Source of the DNA: Hydractinia symbiolongicarpus
Lineage: Eukaryota > Cnidaria > Hydrozoa > Anthoathecata > Hydractiniidae
Assembly: GCF_029227915.1 (NCBI RefSeq)
Contig: NC_079875.1
Location: forward strand, 23,059,001 to 23,123,000
Direction of reading: 5' to 3'
Length of the DNA stretch: 64,000 nucleotides
The notes below the pieces were generated by a model. The model was not told the DNA's origin. It saw nothing but the letters and a program-made list of their open reading frames with translations, and did not search any database. This document shows, piece by piece, positions 1-9,746 of the stretch; the stretch's first letter is position 1, and the number at the start of each line of letters is the position of its first letter. A program made the translations under genes and the position numbers.

Positions 1-2
1 AG

Positions 3-599
3 ACCACAAATATCGCGCTCGAATTCGACAAGGTAAACCACGAGGGTCTCGCGAGTGCTATGATGTCTCGTTACAGCCGTCTTGCGCTACCGTACGAACA
101 GGTACTTCGCAGCAAGGTGGTCACCATGAAAAAGGCTGATACGAGCTATAACCTCCAGATCGACACTACTGTTGTCCTACTGTTGTTCGTAGATCCGGGC
201 AAAGTGAAGGCTTACGCTGGTGCTAACGAGGTCTTCTACAACCCCAAGATTGAGAAAATCTCGATCACTGTCAAGGGTGAGCCTAATGAACTGTATAGGC
301 ACGCCATGCTACCCAAGGACCATCTCAAGCAAGTCGTTGAACTCTTCGGTAGCCACGACTCGGAGGTGACCATCAGACAGTTCTTCACGGAAAGATACGC
401 CCTGTTTGTGGACTTCCGTGCGACACCCGATCACAGCCTCCACGGTGGTGGGAGACCTCTACAGAGGTTTTCGGACGGTATAACCCTGCACATGAGCAAG
501 AAAGCCGATGGGAGAGGGGATATCCGCTGTTACGTGTACTTGCGGCAAGACGCGCAGTTGAACATCTTGGATGGCAAATTTCACAGTGTGGAGTACTAG
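3..599 (+). CDS. Polinton major capsid protein, C-terminal part (cut by window start)
   Basis: Open through the window edge for 198 codons, ending TAG at 599. It aligns by eye with the Pol-2 (27317-28572) and Pol-3 (40845-39647) copies: shared blocks include SAMMSRYSRLALPYE, VVTMKKADTSYNLQ, NEVFYNPKIEKIS, RYALFVDFRATPDHSLHG and a C-terminus in FHSVEY. These resemble the metazoan F54H12.2-like proteins, now regarded as Polinton double jelly-roll major capsid proteins; this part would be most of the second jelly roll. Compared with Pol-3 a few codons are missing near 170. The HNH and 132-aa genes follow on the same strand. The family call rests on recalled motifs. Confidence 0.72.
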   Translation, partial: TTNIALEFDKVNHEGLASAMMSRYSRLALPYEQVLRSKVVTMKKADTSYNLQIDTTVVLLLFVDPGKVKAYAGANEVFYNPKIEKISITVKGEPNELYRHAMLPKDHLKQVVELFGSHDSEVTIRQFFTERYALFVDFRATPDHSLHGGGRPLQRFSDGITLHMSKKADGRGDIRCYVYLRQDAQLNILDGKFHSVEY

Positions 600-612
600 A
601 CCAGTGAAAACA

Positions 613-640
613 TGCTTTGGTAGGCCTGAGGTCTACCAAA
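613..640 (+). terminator. Stem-loop after the capsid gene
   Basis: TTTGGTAG and CTACCAAA form an 8-bp stem around a 9-nt loop, starting 14 nt after the capsid stop. It is one of a series of stem-loops found at gene ends in these elements. A role in 3'-end formation is inference. Confidence 0.45.
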
Positions 641-1108
641 AGATGGAAAAAATGCACGAAATGTAAGCACCAACTACCACTAGACAATTTAAAGGTGATC
701 CAACCCAATGGGCAACGAACGAAAATGCATCAAATGCCTAGATGGTCATAAGGCGACACAGGAACATAAAAAACGGAGACGCCATTGCAAAGATTTCGGT
801 TTCCCTGCTTATCTCTATCAGCTTATTCTAGTTAGGATTTGAGATGCTCTAAATCATGATAGAGAAATAGCCTCTACCGAATACCTAGGGTGCAATATTG
901 TCACATTCATGAAGCACAATTCAGAGATGGGATGAATTTGGGGAATAGAGGTCAGTGGCAGTTTGACCACAAAATTCCACTTAAATATAGGGAAAATGGT
1001 GATGCTCCCAGCGATGAAGTAAAAATAGCAAGACTGCACTATACAAATATGCAGCCTTTGTGGATTGATGCTAATCAAAGTAAAGGCAACCGCTTCATCA
1101 CAGAATAA
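641..1108 (+). pseudogene. Zinc-ribbon HNH endonuclease (frameshifted)
   Basis: The N-terminal part shows paired cysteines CTKC and, in another frame, CIKC, as in the zinc ribbon of endonuclease VII-like HNH nucleases. The C-terminal part (890-1108) is open and shows the HNH signature: WQFDHKIPL, then NMQPLW and NQSKGNR. These motifs fit the common HNH pattern of a metal-binding FDH followed by LQPLW..N..KGNR. At least two frameshifts (near 700 and 920) break it. It lies between capsid and 132-aa genes; neither Pol-2 nor Pol-3 has it there, so it looks like cargo or a homing-type insertion. Confidence 0.7.
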
Positions 1109-1110
1109 AC

Positions 1111-1509
1111 ATGGCAACAATCGGTGTTCTGGTGGCTGGTGCAGCTATCAACGCACTGGCATTCAGCGGTTCAAATTTCCTTTTCAGCAAACTCGGCGGG
1201 CATGGTGAAGCAGAGCGGGAGCGGCACAATAAAGCGATTAAACAACTTCAAGCAGCCCAAGCCCAGTGGATGAGAGATCGACAAGCAAAGATTGAATGGT
1301 ACAATAAGCAACGAGAGCTTAAGCGCCAAGCTGGCGAAAGTTTGAAAGAGCTTGATGAAGGTATGAGAGAGTACTATGACGCGACAATCGAAGAGGCTCT
1401 GAAACTCTCCGATTTCTACGTACCCTCCAAGCAACAACAAGACGGTGAAATGACGTTCATCGTAGGATGCTTGGCCCTGCTCGGTTTTGCCGCGTACAAG
1501 TACATGTAA
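1111..1509 (+). CDS. Conserved 132-aa Polinton membrane protein
   Basis: An intact ORF, start fixed by the recurring AATAAAC-ATG context. The N-terminus (residues 3-30) is Ala/Gly-rich and hydrophobic, the middle (35-105) is a charged, Gln-rich probable coiled coil, and residues 114-131 form a second hydrophobic segment ending YKYM. Copies exist in Pol-3 (39643-39245), Pol-2 (28573-28806, truncated) and Pol-4 (46220-46040, fragment), always between capsid and integrase where order is preserved. That position suggests a virion or membrane-associated role, but I recognise no named family. This is the only undamaged copy in the window. Confidence 0.75.
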   Translation: MATIGVLVAGAAINALAFSGSNFLFSKLGGHGEAERERHNKAIKQLQAAQAQWMRDRQAKIEWYNKQRELKRQAGESLKELDEGMREYYDATIEEALKLSDFYVPSKQQQDGEMTFIVGCLALLGFAAYKYM

Positions 1510-1545
1510 ACTCGCATATATACTACATACTCACATATAATAAAC

Positions 1546-2217
1546 ATGTCAAAAGCACATATCGTTACGGCTAAAGAAGCAGGAAAGCTAAGTCAAATTT
1601 ACTACTCTCCAATCAATCTCTGGACTGGACGCAAGGCGATCAAATTGTTTCGGGACCAGAGTGGTCAATCCAAGAAGAAAGTAACCCACTGACTGACTCG
1701 TCAACTCTTATGGCGTAGACATATTCGAGACCCAAAGCGCATTCAATACCCTCATTTCACAATCACAAAACCGAACGAGATTTGATTTGCTCTACATGCC
1801 CCATGACAAGCTGTTTGGAAACACGTACAAGTATATACTCACGGGCATCGATGTAGCATCGCCCTACAAAGTAGCTAGAATATTGAGAACGAAAAAAAGT
1901 CGCGGACATGATCAAGGATATCTACAAAGCCGTACCTCTCCGCTGCCCGAAGACCTTCCAGTGCGACAACGGCTCCGAGTTCAAGTCTGCCATGACAAAG
2001 TTGCTAGAGGGTAAGGGCGTCGAAATTAAACGCGCAACTACCAAGTACCATCACACTTTTATGGCTTTCTTCGAGAGCTACAACAAGGTGCAAGGTGACA
2101 GGCAGTAGGTTGTCGTACTATCTCGACAGTGTGCCCGAGCGTATTTTTGTGTCAGAAGAACTCATGCTAGTACCAGAAGATGTTGAAGTACCTCTAGAGC
2201 ATGTAAAACAATGGTAA
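1546..2217 (+). pseudogene. Polinton integrase (rve family), degraded
   Basis: Starts after an ATAATAAAC context. An N-terminal segment with YYSPINLWTGRKAIK leads into a retroviral-type integrase core: DLLYMPHDK (first Asp region), GIDVAS.YKVAR, FQCDNGSEFKS (second Asp) and FFESYNKV (Glu). It is broken by an in-frame TGA near 1690, frameshifts near 1785 and 1900, and loss of the segment between core and C-terminus near 2095. The C-terminal end, PEDVEVPLEHVKQW, matches Pol-2. It would have cut and joined element ends to chromosomal DNA. It converges on the BRO-like gene across a stem-loop. Confidence 0.85.
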
Positions 2218-2226
2218 TTTAGTTGT

Positions 2227-2252
2227 TTTTGTGGCTCGATCGAGCTACAAAA
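2227..2252. terminator. Stem-loop between convergent integrase and BRO-like genes
   Basis: A near-perfect palindrome with TTTTGT and ACAAAA at its ends and GCTCGA/TCGAGC in the centre. It begins 9 nt after the integrase stop and ends 8 nt before the BRO-like stop, so it could serve both strands. Confidence 0.5.
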
Positions 2253-2260
2253 TACATTGC

Positions 2261-3031
2261 TTAGACCATGTCGATGTCGAACATCACCTCAAACAGCTGC
2301 CGCGTATCATCGTCTAGTAAACTGAAGTGGTTGCGGTGATAATTTTCGGTCCCCAGGGTGTCGTCTCTAAAACGGTTCCAGGTGTGCACAGCGTTAGGGT
2401 CGTCGCATGCAGGTTCTCTCACAGTCATCTCAGGATACATGACCCTTAACGTACTAATCCTTGTACTAAGCACTCTGTGTTGACAACGTATCATGTAGTG
2501 GCGATGTTTCCTCTTCTTTCCACGCTCGTTAGGATCGTTCTTGTCAACCACCTGGAGTATGGTATCGTAGGGGTAGCGGTGCGGGACATGTCTTTCTCGC
2601 AGCTCACCAATTTCTTCGTCCCTCTCGTGGAGGTCGTCCTCTAGGTTAGCGATGGCCACGTCTCTGTCTTCGACTAGCTTGCACTGCTCCATGACCTCAT
2701 CTTGTAATTTTTCAACGCCTTTCGCAGCGAGCCATTTGATTAGCACCACAGCCTTGGGCTTTCTTGATTTGGCAGCAATCTCGAGGGCCCCTCCTAACGT
2801 AACGAAGACGTCATGAAGGTTTAATTTGCGAAGACATTTTGCTTGAGAATTTTTCGTCTCACCAAGGGAGCCCATGGGACGGGCCCCCATGCAAATTTTG
2901 ATCTTCCTTTGGGCCGGCATGGTATGCCACCCCTGACCACGTAGCTCAAAGCGTGTGTTCTTGGCTATCCGCGTTGCTGCTCTTGCAAAGCTGCTGGGCG
3001 ATCTGCGACTCTGTATTTTGTGGCTCGGCAA
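2261..3031 (-). CDS. BRO/MSV199-like protein with DUF3627-type C-terminus
   Basis: Open for 256 codons. Residues about 75-115 (VFVTLGGALEIAAKSRK..AVVLIKWL) resemble the end of a BRO-N/MSV199 domain. An acidic coiled coil follows (VEDRDVAIANLEDDLHERDE), then PHRYPYDTILQVVDKNDPNE and HRHYMIRCQHR, which fit the DUF3627-type C-terminal domain paired with MSV199 in large DNA viruses. In those families the N-terminal domain is DNA-binding, so a regulatory role is plausible. The N-terminal 60 residues do not match the Pol-3 copy and look rearranged, so the start is uncertain. Pol-2 lacks the gene apart from a short remnant near 29747-29780. Confidence 0.6.
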   Translation of the reverse strand: MPSHKIQSRRSPSSFARAATRIAKNTRFELRGQGWHTMPAQRKIKICMGARPMGSLGETKNSQAKCLRKLNLHDVFVTLGGALEIAAKSRKPKAVVLIKWLAAKGVEKLQDEVMEQCKLVEDRDVAIANLEDDLHERDEEIGELRERHVPHRYPYDTILQVVDKNDPNERGKKRKHRHYMIRCQHRVLSTRISTLRVMYPEMTVREPACDDPNAVHTWNRFRDDTLGTENYHRNHFSLLDDDTRQLFEVMFDIDMV

Positions 3032-3114
3032 TAGCTACAAAATTGCGGCTTAGTCTACTAGTGCTGGAACATCCAGGTCATCTCTACCTAGTTGAAAAGC
3101 CTCCAGATGTTTTC

Positions 3115-3134
3115 AAAGCATTGTAAAATGCTTT
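3115..3134. terminator. Stem-loop between BRO-like and YGYPFY genes
   Basis: AAAGCATT and AATGCTTT form a perfect 8-bp stem with the 4-nt loop GTAA, just beyond the stop of the - strand gene ending at 3179. Confidence 0.4.
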
Positions 3135-3178
3135 CGTGAGCTCCTATAATTCATGCAAATCTATTCTGTCATCCGAAT

Positions 3179-3391
3179 CTATTTCGTCATCACCGCTCTC
3201 AACCTTTTCGCATCATTTGCATAGTCGAAAGGATGCAGGGTGTAGAACGGGTACCCATAGACGATGCCCTTGATGACATCAGGCTCATTCTCAAAATCAA
3301 TACACCGTTTTGTCAATTGATCATTTTTCATCACCTTGAAGGAATCCGGCAAACTGATCATTTTACAGTTTGTGCATTTTTTAACCTCCAT
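3179..3391 (-). CDS. Small CxxC / YGYPFY-motif protein, unknown function
   Basis: About 70 residues from a start at MEVKKCTNCK. The N-terminus has a CTNC zinc-knuckle half with LPDSFK after it, like the Cys-rich proteins of Pol-1 and Pol-4; the C-terminus carries ENEPDVIKGIVYGYPFYTLHP. The latter block recurs in Pol-3 (37880-38228), where a longer acidic protein surrounds it. Only one further Cys remains, so this may be a deletion fusion of two genes. I do not recognise a family for the YGYPFY block. Confidence 0.4.
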   Translation of the reverse strand: MEVKKCTNCKMISLPDSFKVMKNDQLTKRCIDFENEPDVIKGIVYGYPFYTLHPFDYANDAKRLRAVMTK

Positions 3392-3438
3392 ATTAACTCG
3401 TGTTTGCCACAGAAGGAGCAAACACGAACGTGGTCAGT

Positions 3439-3693
3439 CTATTTCGGTTTTGGCACGATACTCGGGGGGATCCAACTTTTTTGCACAGCCATCTCACGGC
3501 TGGCGCGTCCAGCTGAAAAATAAGCGATAATCTTCATCACGTCGCTTGTATCCATCTTTGTAGAGGGGCTCGTTTTACCGTTATACCGATTTTTCCCCGC
3601 CATGGCGGATGCAAAGGTGAAGCCGAGATCGACCACGGTCTCGTACAGTATGTCGATTATCTCCTTCCCTTTGGGTGTCACGTTAGAACTCAT
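3439..3693 (-). CDS. Conserved small Polinton protein (MSSN start)
   Basis: 84 residues; the start follows ATAATAAATG. Begins MSSNVTPKGKEIIDILYETVVDLGF, cut here to its first 20 residues as the conserved block MSSNVTPKGKEIIDILYETV. Related starts occur in Pol-2 (31140, MSSNVKPQQKEIID) and Pol-4 (46654, MSSNITPQEKEIIDMLYET). The middle is mildly hydrophobic (FTFASAMAG), without a clear transmembrane stretch. It lies between the Ser-rich single-pass gene and the YGYPFY or ATPase gene in each element. Function unknown; this is the best-preserved copy. Confidence 0.55.
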   Translation of the reverse strand: MSSNVTPKGKEIIDILYETVVDLGFTFASAMAGKNRYNGKTSPSTKMDTSDVMKIIAYFSAGRASREMAVQKSWIPPSIVPKPK

Positions 3694-3703
3694 TTATTAT
3701 GAA

Positions 3704-4061
3704 CTATTTCATGTTGAGAATGTCATTTTGTTGGGCTGTGGGCTGGGGAGCTGTGTGTGGCTCTGAGGTTTTAGTTGGCTGCGTGGGCATGGGAAGTTTA
3801 CGTAAAAGGTAGTAGACCCCTCCTACACAAGCGAGTCCGGCAACAAGGTCTCCGCCAAGGTATACGGAACCTGACTGTACGGAACTGCTTCCAGAGCTTG
3901 CTTCTGAAGAGATTTTGACTGTAGATTCTACAGTACCCTTTTGTTGATTCAGCTCCTCCTTCCTCTTCTTCATCAGTGCCGCCAACTTGTGACCCTGCGC
4001 GACTCTCTCCGGATGCTTTACTGGACGCGTTATGACTCTTTCTTCTTGTGTCTGAACTCAT
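3704..4061 (-). pseudogene. Ser-rich single-pass membrane protein (frameshifted)
   Basis: Starts MSSDTRRK and shifts frame near 4035, after which a basic block (LAALMKKRKEELNQQKG), a Ser-rich stretch (SSEASSGSSSVQSGS) and a hydrophobic segment (LVAGLACVGGVYYLL) follow, ending in a Pro/Gln-rich tail. Intact relatives are 31209-31523 (Pol-2) and 46667-47029 (Pol-4). Predicted single-pass membrane protein of unknown role. Confidence 0.6.
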
Positions 4062-4121
4062 TTCTTGCAAGTCGTGAGACGTACAAAAATCACTTCCAAA
4101 CCCGTGACCTTGATCATTCCT

Positions 4122-4394
4122 TCAAAGAATACAAATACCCAGTGGGGTGGCCCTCAAACCGTCTCTGCCAGCGTAAATTATTCCATTAACCTGTGGAACC
4201 ATCACCAAATCACATGCTTGTGGCGGAAAGCGATCTGCTGCCGGCGTCAAAATTTCTGGATCGCGCTCGAAGTCTCCGTAAACGCTACACAAATCTGTAT
4301 ACCGTACCTCCCTTCTATACCCTATTAGCTCATTGGTTACACGTTCAACTATTTCACGATTGTTCATGTGTATCTTTGAAAGACTGTTTCCCAT
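4122..4394 (-). CDS. 90-aa protein with N-myristoylation-type start (MGNSLSK)
   Basis: Starting at MGNSLSK gives 90 residues, exactly the length of the Pol-2 copy (31577-31849). The start fits the N-myristoylation consensus (Gly2, Ser6, Lys7). The rest shares VERVTNELIGYRREVRYTDL, a central acidic stretch and ADRFPPQACDLVMVPQVN with Pol-2. The first 41 nt overlap the end of the upstream anchor-protein gene in another frame, as in Pol-2. A membrane-peripheral virion role is inference; I recognise no family. Confidence 0.6.
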   Translation of the reverse strand: MGNSLSKIHMNNREIVERVTNELIGYRREVRYTDLCSVYGDFERDPEILTPAADRFPPQACDLVMVPQVNGIIYAGRDGLRATPLGICIL

Positions 4395-4972
4395 CCTTTT
4401 CTGTCCCTTCATCATCCTCCTCCGAACCTTCCTTGGACACCTTCAACTGAGCGTGATTTATGGTGTGGGCTGCCACTAACAGAGGTGCCAAAAGCTTTCC
4501 GAAAGCTGAGTACACGAGGATACCCAAGTCAGCCATACTGTCCTTGATAATAGGGTCGTCTTCGAGGTCTTGGCGGAGTCCCCTCAGCATTATGCACCAC
4601 GTTGCTGACAGCTTTGGTATACATGCTAATGGCGTGACAGGAGAGTGCCTTGGTAGTCTTCTCGCCCTTTTCCTGGATCTCACGTTGAACGTACTCGGCA
4701 TGTATCTTGTCGATTACCTCAGCGGATGCTTTGTCGAGGAAGGCTTCGGTGCATTTCTATGGCAGGAAGTGCTGTTTACCTTTCCGAATAGCGTCTTTCA
4801 AAGCTTGTTGTTTGTCGATAGGTTTTTGCTCGAAGGCTTCTGCTGGGGTATCAACTACATCAAATATATCAGCGAGATCACTCATTCTATTTATTAAAGA
4901 CTTGTGCCTCAGGTAAACGAACACGATTAGAGCGTATGGTAAAATAATAGCGAGGAGTAACAAGGCATCCAT
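4354..4972 (-). pseudogene. N-terminal-anchor membrane protein (one stop, one frameshift)
   Basis: Starts with a hydrophobic anchor (LLLLAIILPYALIVFVYL), then MSDLADIFDVVDTPAE, the basic block KPIDKQQALKDAIRKGK and, further on, PIIKDSMADLGILVYSAFGK. An in-frame TAG near 4755 and a frameshift near 4590 break it. Pol-2 (32437-31815) and Pol-5 (62968-63567) carry the same gene directly downstream of their different PolB genes. Type-II-like topology is likely. Its 3' end overlaps the MGNSLSK gene. Confidence 0.65.
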
Positions 4973-4992
4973 TGATTAATCACCTCTGTGCG

Positions 4993-5019
4993 CAAAGGTA
5001 TGGCCGCACTACACCTTTG
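4993..5019. terminator. Stem-loop after PolB
   Basis: CAAAGGT and ACCTTTG pair as a 7-bp stem 12 nt beyond the PolB stop. Pol-2 has a stem of almost the same sequence at the same place (32456-32482), with a diverged loop. Confidence 0.5.
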
Positions 5020-5030
5020 ACATTTATTAC

Positions 5031-8000
5031 TTACACTATGTACCCTCTAGCAAACGTGTTGATCCCATCTTCCGCGATAATCCGCTTGTCGTCGTCTCTG
5101 TTCAGTGCTATTTTGTTTTTGTTAACCGTATAGATGTCGTGCTTCTTATGCTCAAATAGGATCTGCTCTCTATACAGAATTGTACCACCGAACAAGCACT
5201 TCTTGTAGTCCTCGAAGTTTATACCCTCTGACACCACGCACTTCTTAGTACCTTTGCAGCGCTTGTCCTCACCCTCATCCAGCTTGCGATAGGCGTACAT
5301 CTTCGCGCGAAGCGCGATGAACTCGGTTATGATCTTGCCGTCAAGCTCGTCTTTCATAAGGCCTATGACTTTCTTGTTCTTACCCAGAGGTAGCGGCCGT
5401 TGTTCAACATACCCGCTAGTATCAAACCTTGCCTCTACATCTCCCGCGAAATCCTTATAGAAGTCTTGAGTCTCAAGCTCATACACGAGGGAGTCTGTGT
5501 CCATATAGCACAGCTGGGCTCTCTCTCCGTACTTCGGCTTCATGTAGTCGTAATTGAATTCGTATATCACGAGCTTGCTCATGTCCATTATGCTTTGCCC
5601 AAGATACACGGGTTTGTTCATGGTGATCTTAAGTTTTCCCATCTCCACGCCGATCAAGTTCTCGCTGAACCGTACACTATCTTTGAAGTTGGGTTTTGGA
5701 CGTACTTCTTGTACTGCTGCTCATCGGTAATTAGCTTCATGTCTCGGTGATTCCGTAAATTCTCCATGGCTTTGCTGAACACACTGTTGTTCATCAACTT
5801 GAAAAAGTCCTGCTCGGATTTAGTCTTCGCCTTGGTACGGAGCTGGGTATTCTTGTCTTCCTACAGCTTGATCGCGCGGTGTACTTTCGTCAACACCAAG
5901 CTATGATTCAGCGCCTGTTTCAAGGTTCTGATATGCACCACATACTTTTGCTTGTTACATAAGTTAGGTACTAACCTCCGCACCTTCCCAATCGTCATAG
6001 TTTCTGGCAGGAAGGGCAAGTCGTTATGGGTCTTGTGCAAAGCCTGCAGATACTCAACGTCAACTTCGAGGATGTACCCCTTGTTGTCTTTCTCCACCAA
6101 TTTCTCGATGAACTCGGGTGTGAACTTCTCAGGGTCCTTCATCCATTTACAGCCCTTCGTTGGAAGCTTCTGAACTATTGCCCATCCGTACAAGTTGTTC
6201 GCGTCTGGGTGCAGAAGGAAAGTGCTGGCTTCGTCGGGCTTGCAGTCAGGCATATATTGGTTATAAGCCTTGACGTAGCGCTTCAACGCTTGTGTGATTC
6301 CTCCTCGTAAACCCTTTTCGAACATCAAGAGCATGTCGATGTCTGTGAGGAGCTCTAGCTTAACTTTGGTTTCTTTGAGGGCAGCCCTCCAGGCTAAACC
6401 GAGAGCTGTTTAGAAGTGTGCGGGATCCAACCCATAGTGCTCTTGGCAGGTATCAGCTAGCAGCAGGACATCGGTGTTCAAGTACACGTCGTGATAATCA
6501 CCAAGAGTCACACCTCCAATTGCATTCCATACCTTTTGTGCATGCTCATAATCCTCATCGCTAATGCCCTTCATATTCAACTTACTGTAGAATGCTTCTT
6601 TCGGGGGTAACATACGCTTTTTGAATCTTTCCCAGCTATCAACGTACTCATACGGGTACACACCCTTCCGCCGCATGAGCTTGAATAGCTCATCATTGTC
6701 TTCAACGCTGCGTCTGAGATGTTTGCATTCTTCATCTGTTAAACTACGTGCTAAGGCATCCAGGCTATATTCCATGAAGCGGTAGCTGTCAATAAACCGG
6801 AGCTCCACCATTTTCTCCACAGGTTTTCCATTCTTATCACTCAGACCTGCCAGCGTGACCGGGATTGATACACTGAAAGAGATGTACTTCTCTTTGTTCT
6901 CAGCAATAACCCTGATATTATCTTTGTTGAATTTGCGCCCGAGTTCTCTGATGAACAAGTGCGCGACGTATTCGCTTAAATTGTGAAAGGCTATCGGCAC
7001 AAAGCTCGGGATCCTGTACTTCAAGTTGCAGAGATCGTGCGCTTCACCTCGATAGACCCCTGTATAGTGGCAGTGGTATCTGACTTTGCGGTTCTCGGGG
7101 TCACCAAACGATTTCAAGCATATGTGACAGCTTTCTGCCGCCTCGTGCTCTCTTTTCAACACATCCGTCAACTCCGTCATGGGCTGCTGTGGAGAGAGCT
7201 CGTACAGCCGCTTTACCTCCTTCTCCAATGTGTCCACAAATTTCTCCATGCAGTCCTTCCCGCGGTAAAGCCTCAGTGGATCGGGTACATCCCCGTATGC
7301 AAACGTACTATATAAGCACCAGCCACATGGTACATGATGTGCGAGCTTCTCCGTGTATGGACCCTCACCCTTCTCGGCCTTCGGTTGCTCTGGTTGACCT
7401 ACATGGACTAGGAGGCTTTCAAAATCCGCATACAGCATAAAGGGTACCTTAAACTGGCATTGACCATCCTGGTATTGCAACCACTTCTCCTTCTCGGTAG
7501 GCATCTTGATGTTGACCTCCCCATGACTCGCGCAATAGTCGTAGTGACTGTCTCTTGCGCTCTCTGTGCGAAAACTATTCAAGCAATTCTCGCAGAAGTG
7601 GTAGCTCCCATTATGCTTCGCATTCAAGGACCCTAGCAGTCTGGATAGGGATTTCACCGCTGTGTAGTGCCTGCTCTCACCATCGGTAATCATCAGCAAG
7701 TTAGCCTGCTTATCACGCTTGGTATTATACTCAGACCTGCGACCGATATAGATAGTCTTCTCCGAGACGAAGAGCACGTTAACCGCAACCTGGGGGTTCT
7801 GCTCTTCGATTTTACCAATCTTGTTGAGGGCTACTGGAAACTCGAGTCCCTCCCAGTTATGCTGGTCTGCAAATGGTCGCAGCTTGCTGATGCGTTGCGG
7901 ATTATTTGCAATCTCCTCATGATGCATCGCCGCTATCAAAGACCACTTGAAGTACTCTTCATCCTCATTCCTAGGGTTAATCACAACCTTTTTCTGTAAA

Positions 8001-8968
8001 ATCCAGTCAGGTAGATCTATGTACGAAGAACCGCGCGTCAGCTGGAGCTTGTGGAAATCAATATCCAGGTGCATGATATGATCGATGCTAAAGCCAGACT
8101 TAGGTAGTGCAGGATGCTCCACTTGTGTCTTGAGGTGTGCAAAGATAGCCTGTAGCAGTTCTTCGATGTCGCTGCCTTGAAACACTTCTACAATCTTGCT
8201 GTTGAATTCCTTCTCCACCATTACATCATGAGTAGCTCTGGCATCATCCTCGCCGTCTAACGCTAAAACCACCTCTTCTTGCTTCTTCCACATCACCCAT
8301 AGATGGAGCTGAATTTTAGCGGCATTTAACGTACCTACCTACATTTCAACAAGCTTCTCTACTTGTGCTCTCACAAGCTCGATGTAACTGTCAATATCCG
8401 TCTTGCCATGCCCGTCCAATCAAAAGCTCTTGTAGGTTCCGTTCATTGCCTCGTTGTGTTCAACAGGCTCAGTGCTTTCAGTAGACTCCTCACTACCATG
8501 CCTTTCTCGCGCCTCTTGTTCAACCTCACCCGTCAGGGTCCTTCTAGCTCCATCGTAAAGAGCTAGGATGCGATTTTTTGGTGATGAGTATATGCTTTGC
8601 GCGGGCTTTATAATGCTCTCTGGTACATGGTCCACAAGGCAATCAAACCACTCTCGCAGCTTACTCTTCACTGCTGGACGAGTCCTAGCCATCTCTTGAC
8701 GTTCAAATACATTCATAGCTTCGGGTGTGGGGAGTCGAGGCTCGATCTTACTCCTAATAGGGGGAGTCTTTGTCATCTCCTGACGCTCGAATATATCCAA
8801 AGCTTCTGGTGTAAATGCGCGTGGCCTTGGTCGTGGAGCAGGAGCAGGTCTTGGAGCATGTGGTGGAGTCTCCAATAAAGCAATAAGGTCTACTTTTCTA
8901 AGTCTTGAGTATCCTCTATAGACTCGCTCTTTTGCAATGGCTTTTAATTCGGGAACAGTATTATTCAT
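5031..8968 (-). pseudogene. Protein-primed family-B DNA polymerase, type 1, SAP-like N-terminus
   Basis: The start MNNTVPELK follows TAATAAAG, as in Pol-2. Order: SAP-like helices (LKAIAKERVYRGYSRLRKVD), two FERQEM repeats, an N-terminal region, a Cys/His segment (CPNCL-type finger near 7590), exonuclease motif YADFESLLV, a second zinc-type segment (CHICLKSF..VRYHCHYTG), palm motif A (HPDANNLYGWA) and motif C (YMDTDSLVYE). The family copies protein-primed linear DNA. Stops or frameshifts near 8420, 8330, 6410, 5860 and 5660, plus a deletion before motif B, inactivate it. Confidence 0.9.
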
Positions 8969-9149
8969 CTTTATTATACTTTTTGAGCTCAATCGGCGTT
9001 CTAGCACGGTCATAGCTTTGAGTATGGGAAATACCCCTGATATTTGAGCATGCGCAATAAGATCTGCGTTGATGTTGTTAGAACTGTGGAATTCCCTCGA
9101 TACTTATTTGAGGGATGACATCGTGTGCGCTAGATTTATCGGTTTCCGT

Positions 9150-9255
9150 CGGCTGGGTGACGTGTTACTGCGCATGTTTTGGAATTTGTCGGATTTCTCG
9201 GAATTTCGGAGAGGGGTAATTTCCGGGAATTCGGGATTTCGAGGATTTCCCTTTT
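9150..9255. repeat. Decayed Pol-1 terminal repeat
   Basis: AT-rich sequence with repeated GGATTTC/GGAATTT words and CGCATG, starting about 180 bp outside the PolB start. It resembles the Pol-2 right terminal repeat in the same position and orientation, but is too diverged to define the exact end. Confidence 0.45.
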
Positions 9256-9332
9256 TGCAATGAAGTCGTATGCGTGTGCTTGAACGCACCATTTGTATCT
9301 CTCTATTGTTATTGTTATTGTTGTTATTTTTC

Positions 9333-9746
<414 letters not shown>

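Larger units (their letters stand above)
1..9255. mobile_element. Pol-1: Polinton/Maverick element, left part outside window
   Basis: Genes on + (capsid, HNH, 132-aa protein, integrase; 3-2217) converge on genes on - (BRO-like, small genes, PolB; 8968-2261). The co-occurrence of capsid protein, rve-type integrase and protein-primed PolB is diagnostic for Polintons. The right end just beyond the PolB start resembles the Pol-2 terminal repeat. The integrase, HNH gene and PolB carry frameshifts and stops, so this copy is dead, although the 132-aa and 90-aa genes are still open. Confidence 0.85.

Noticed and set aside
385-708. Open frames antisense to the capsid, polymerase and other genes
   Set aside because: They show no homology between element copies and follow from the codon pattern of the sense gene.
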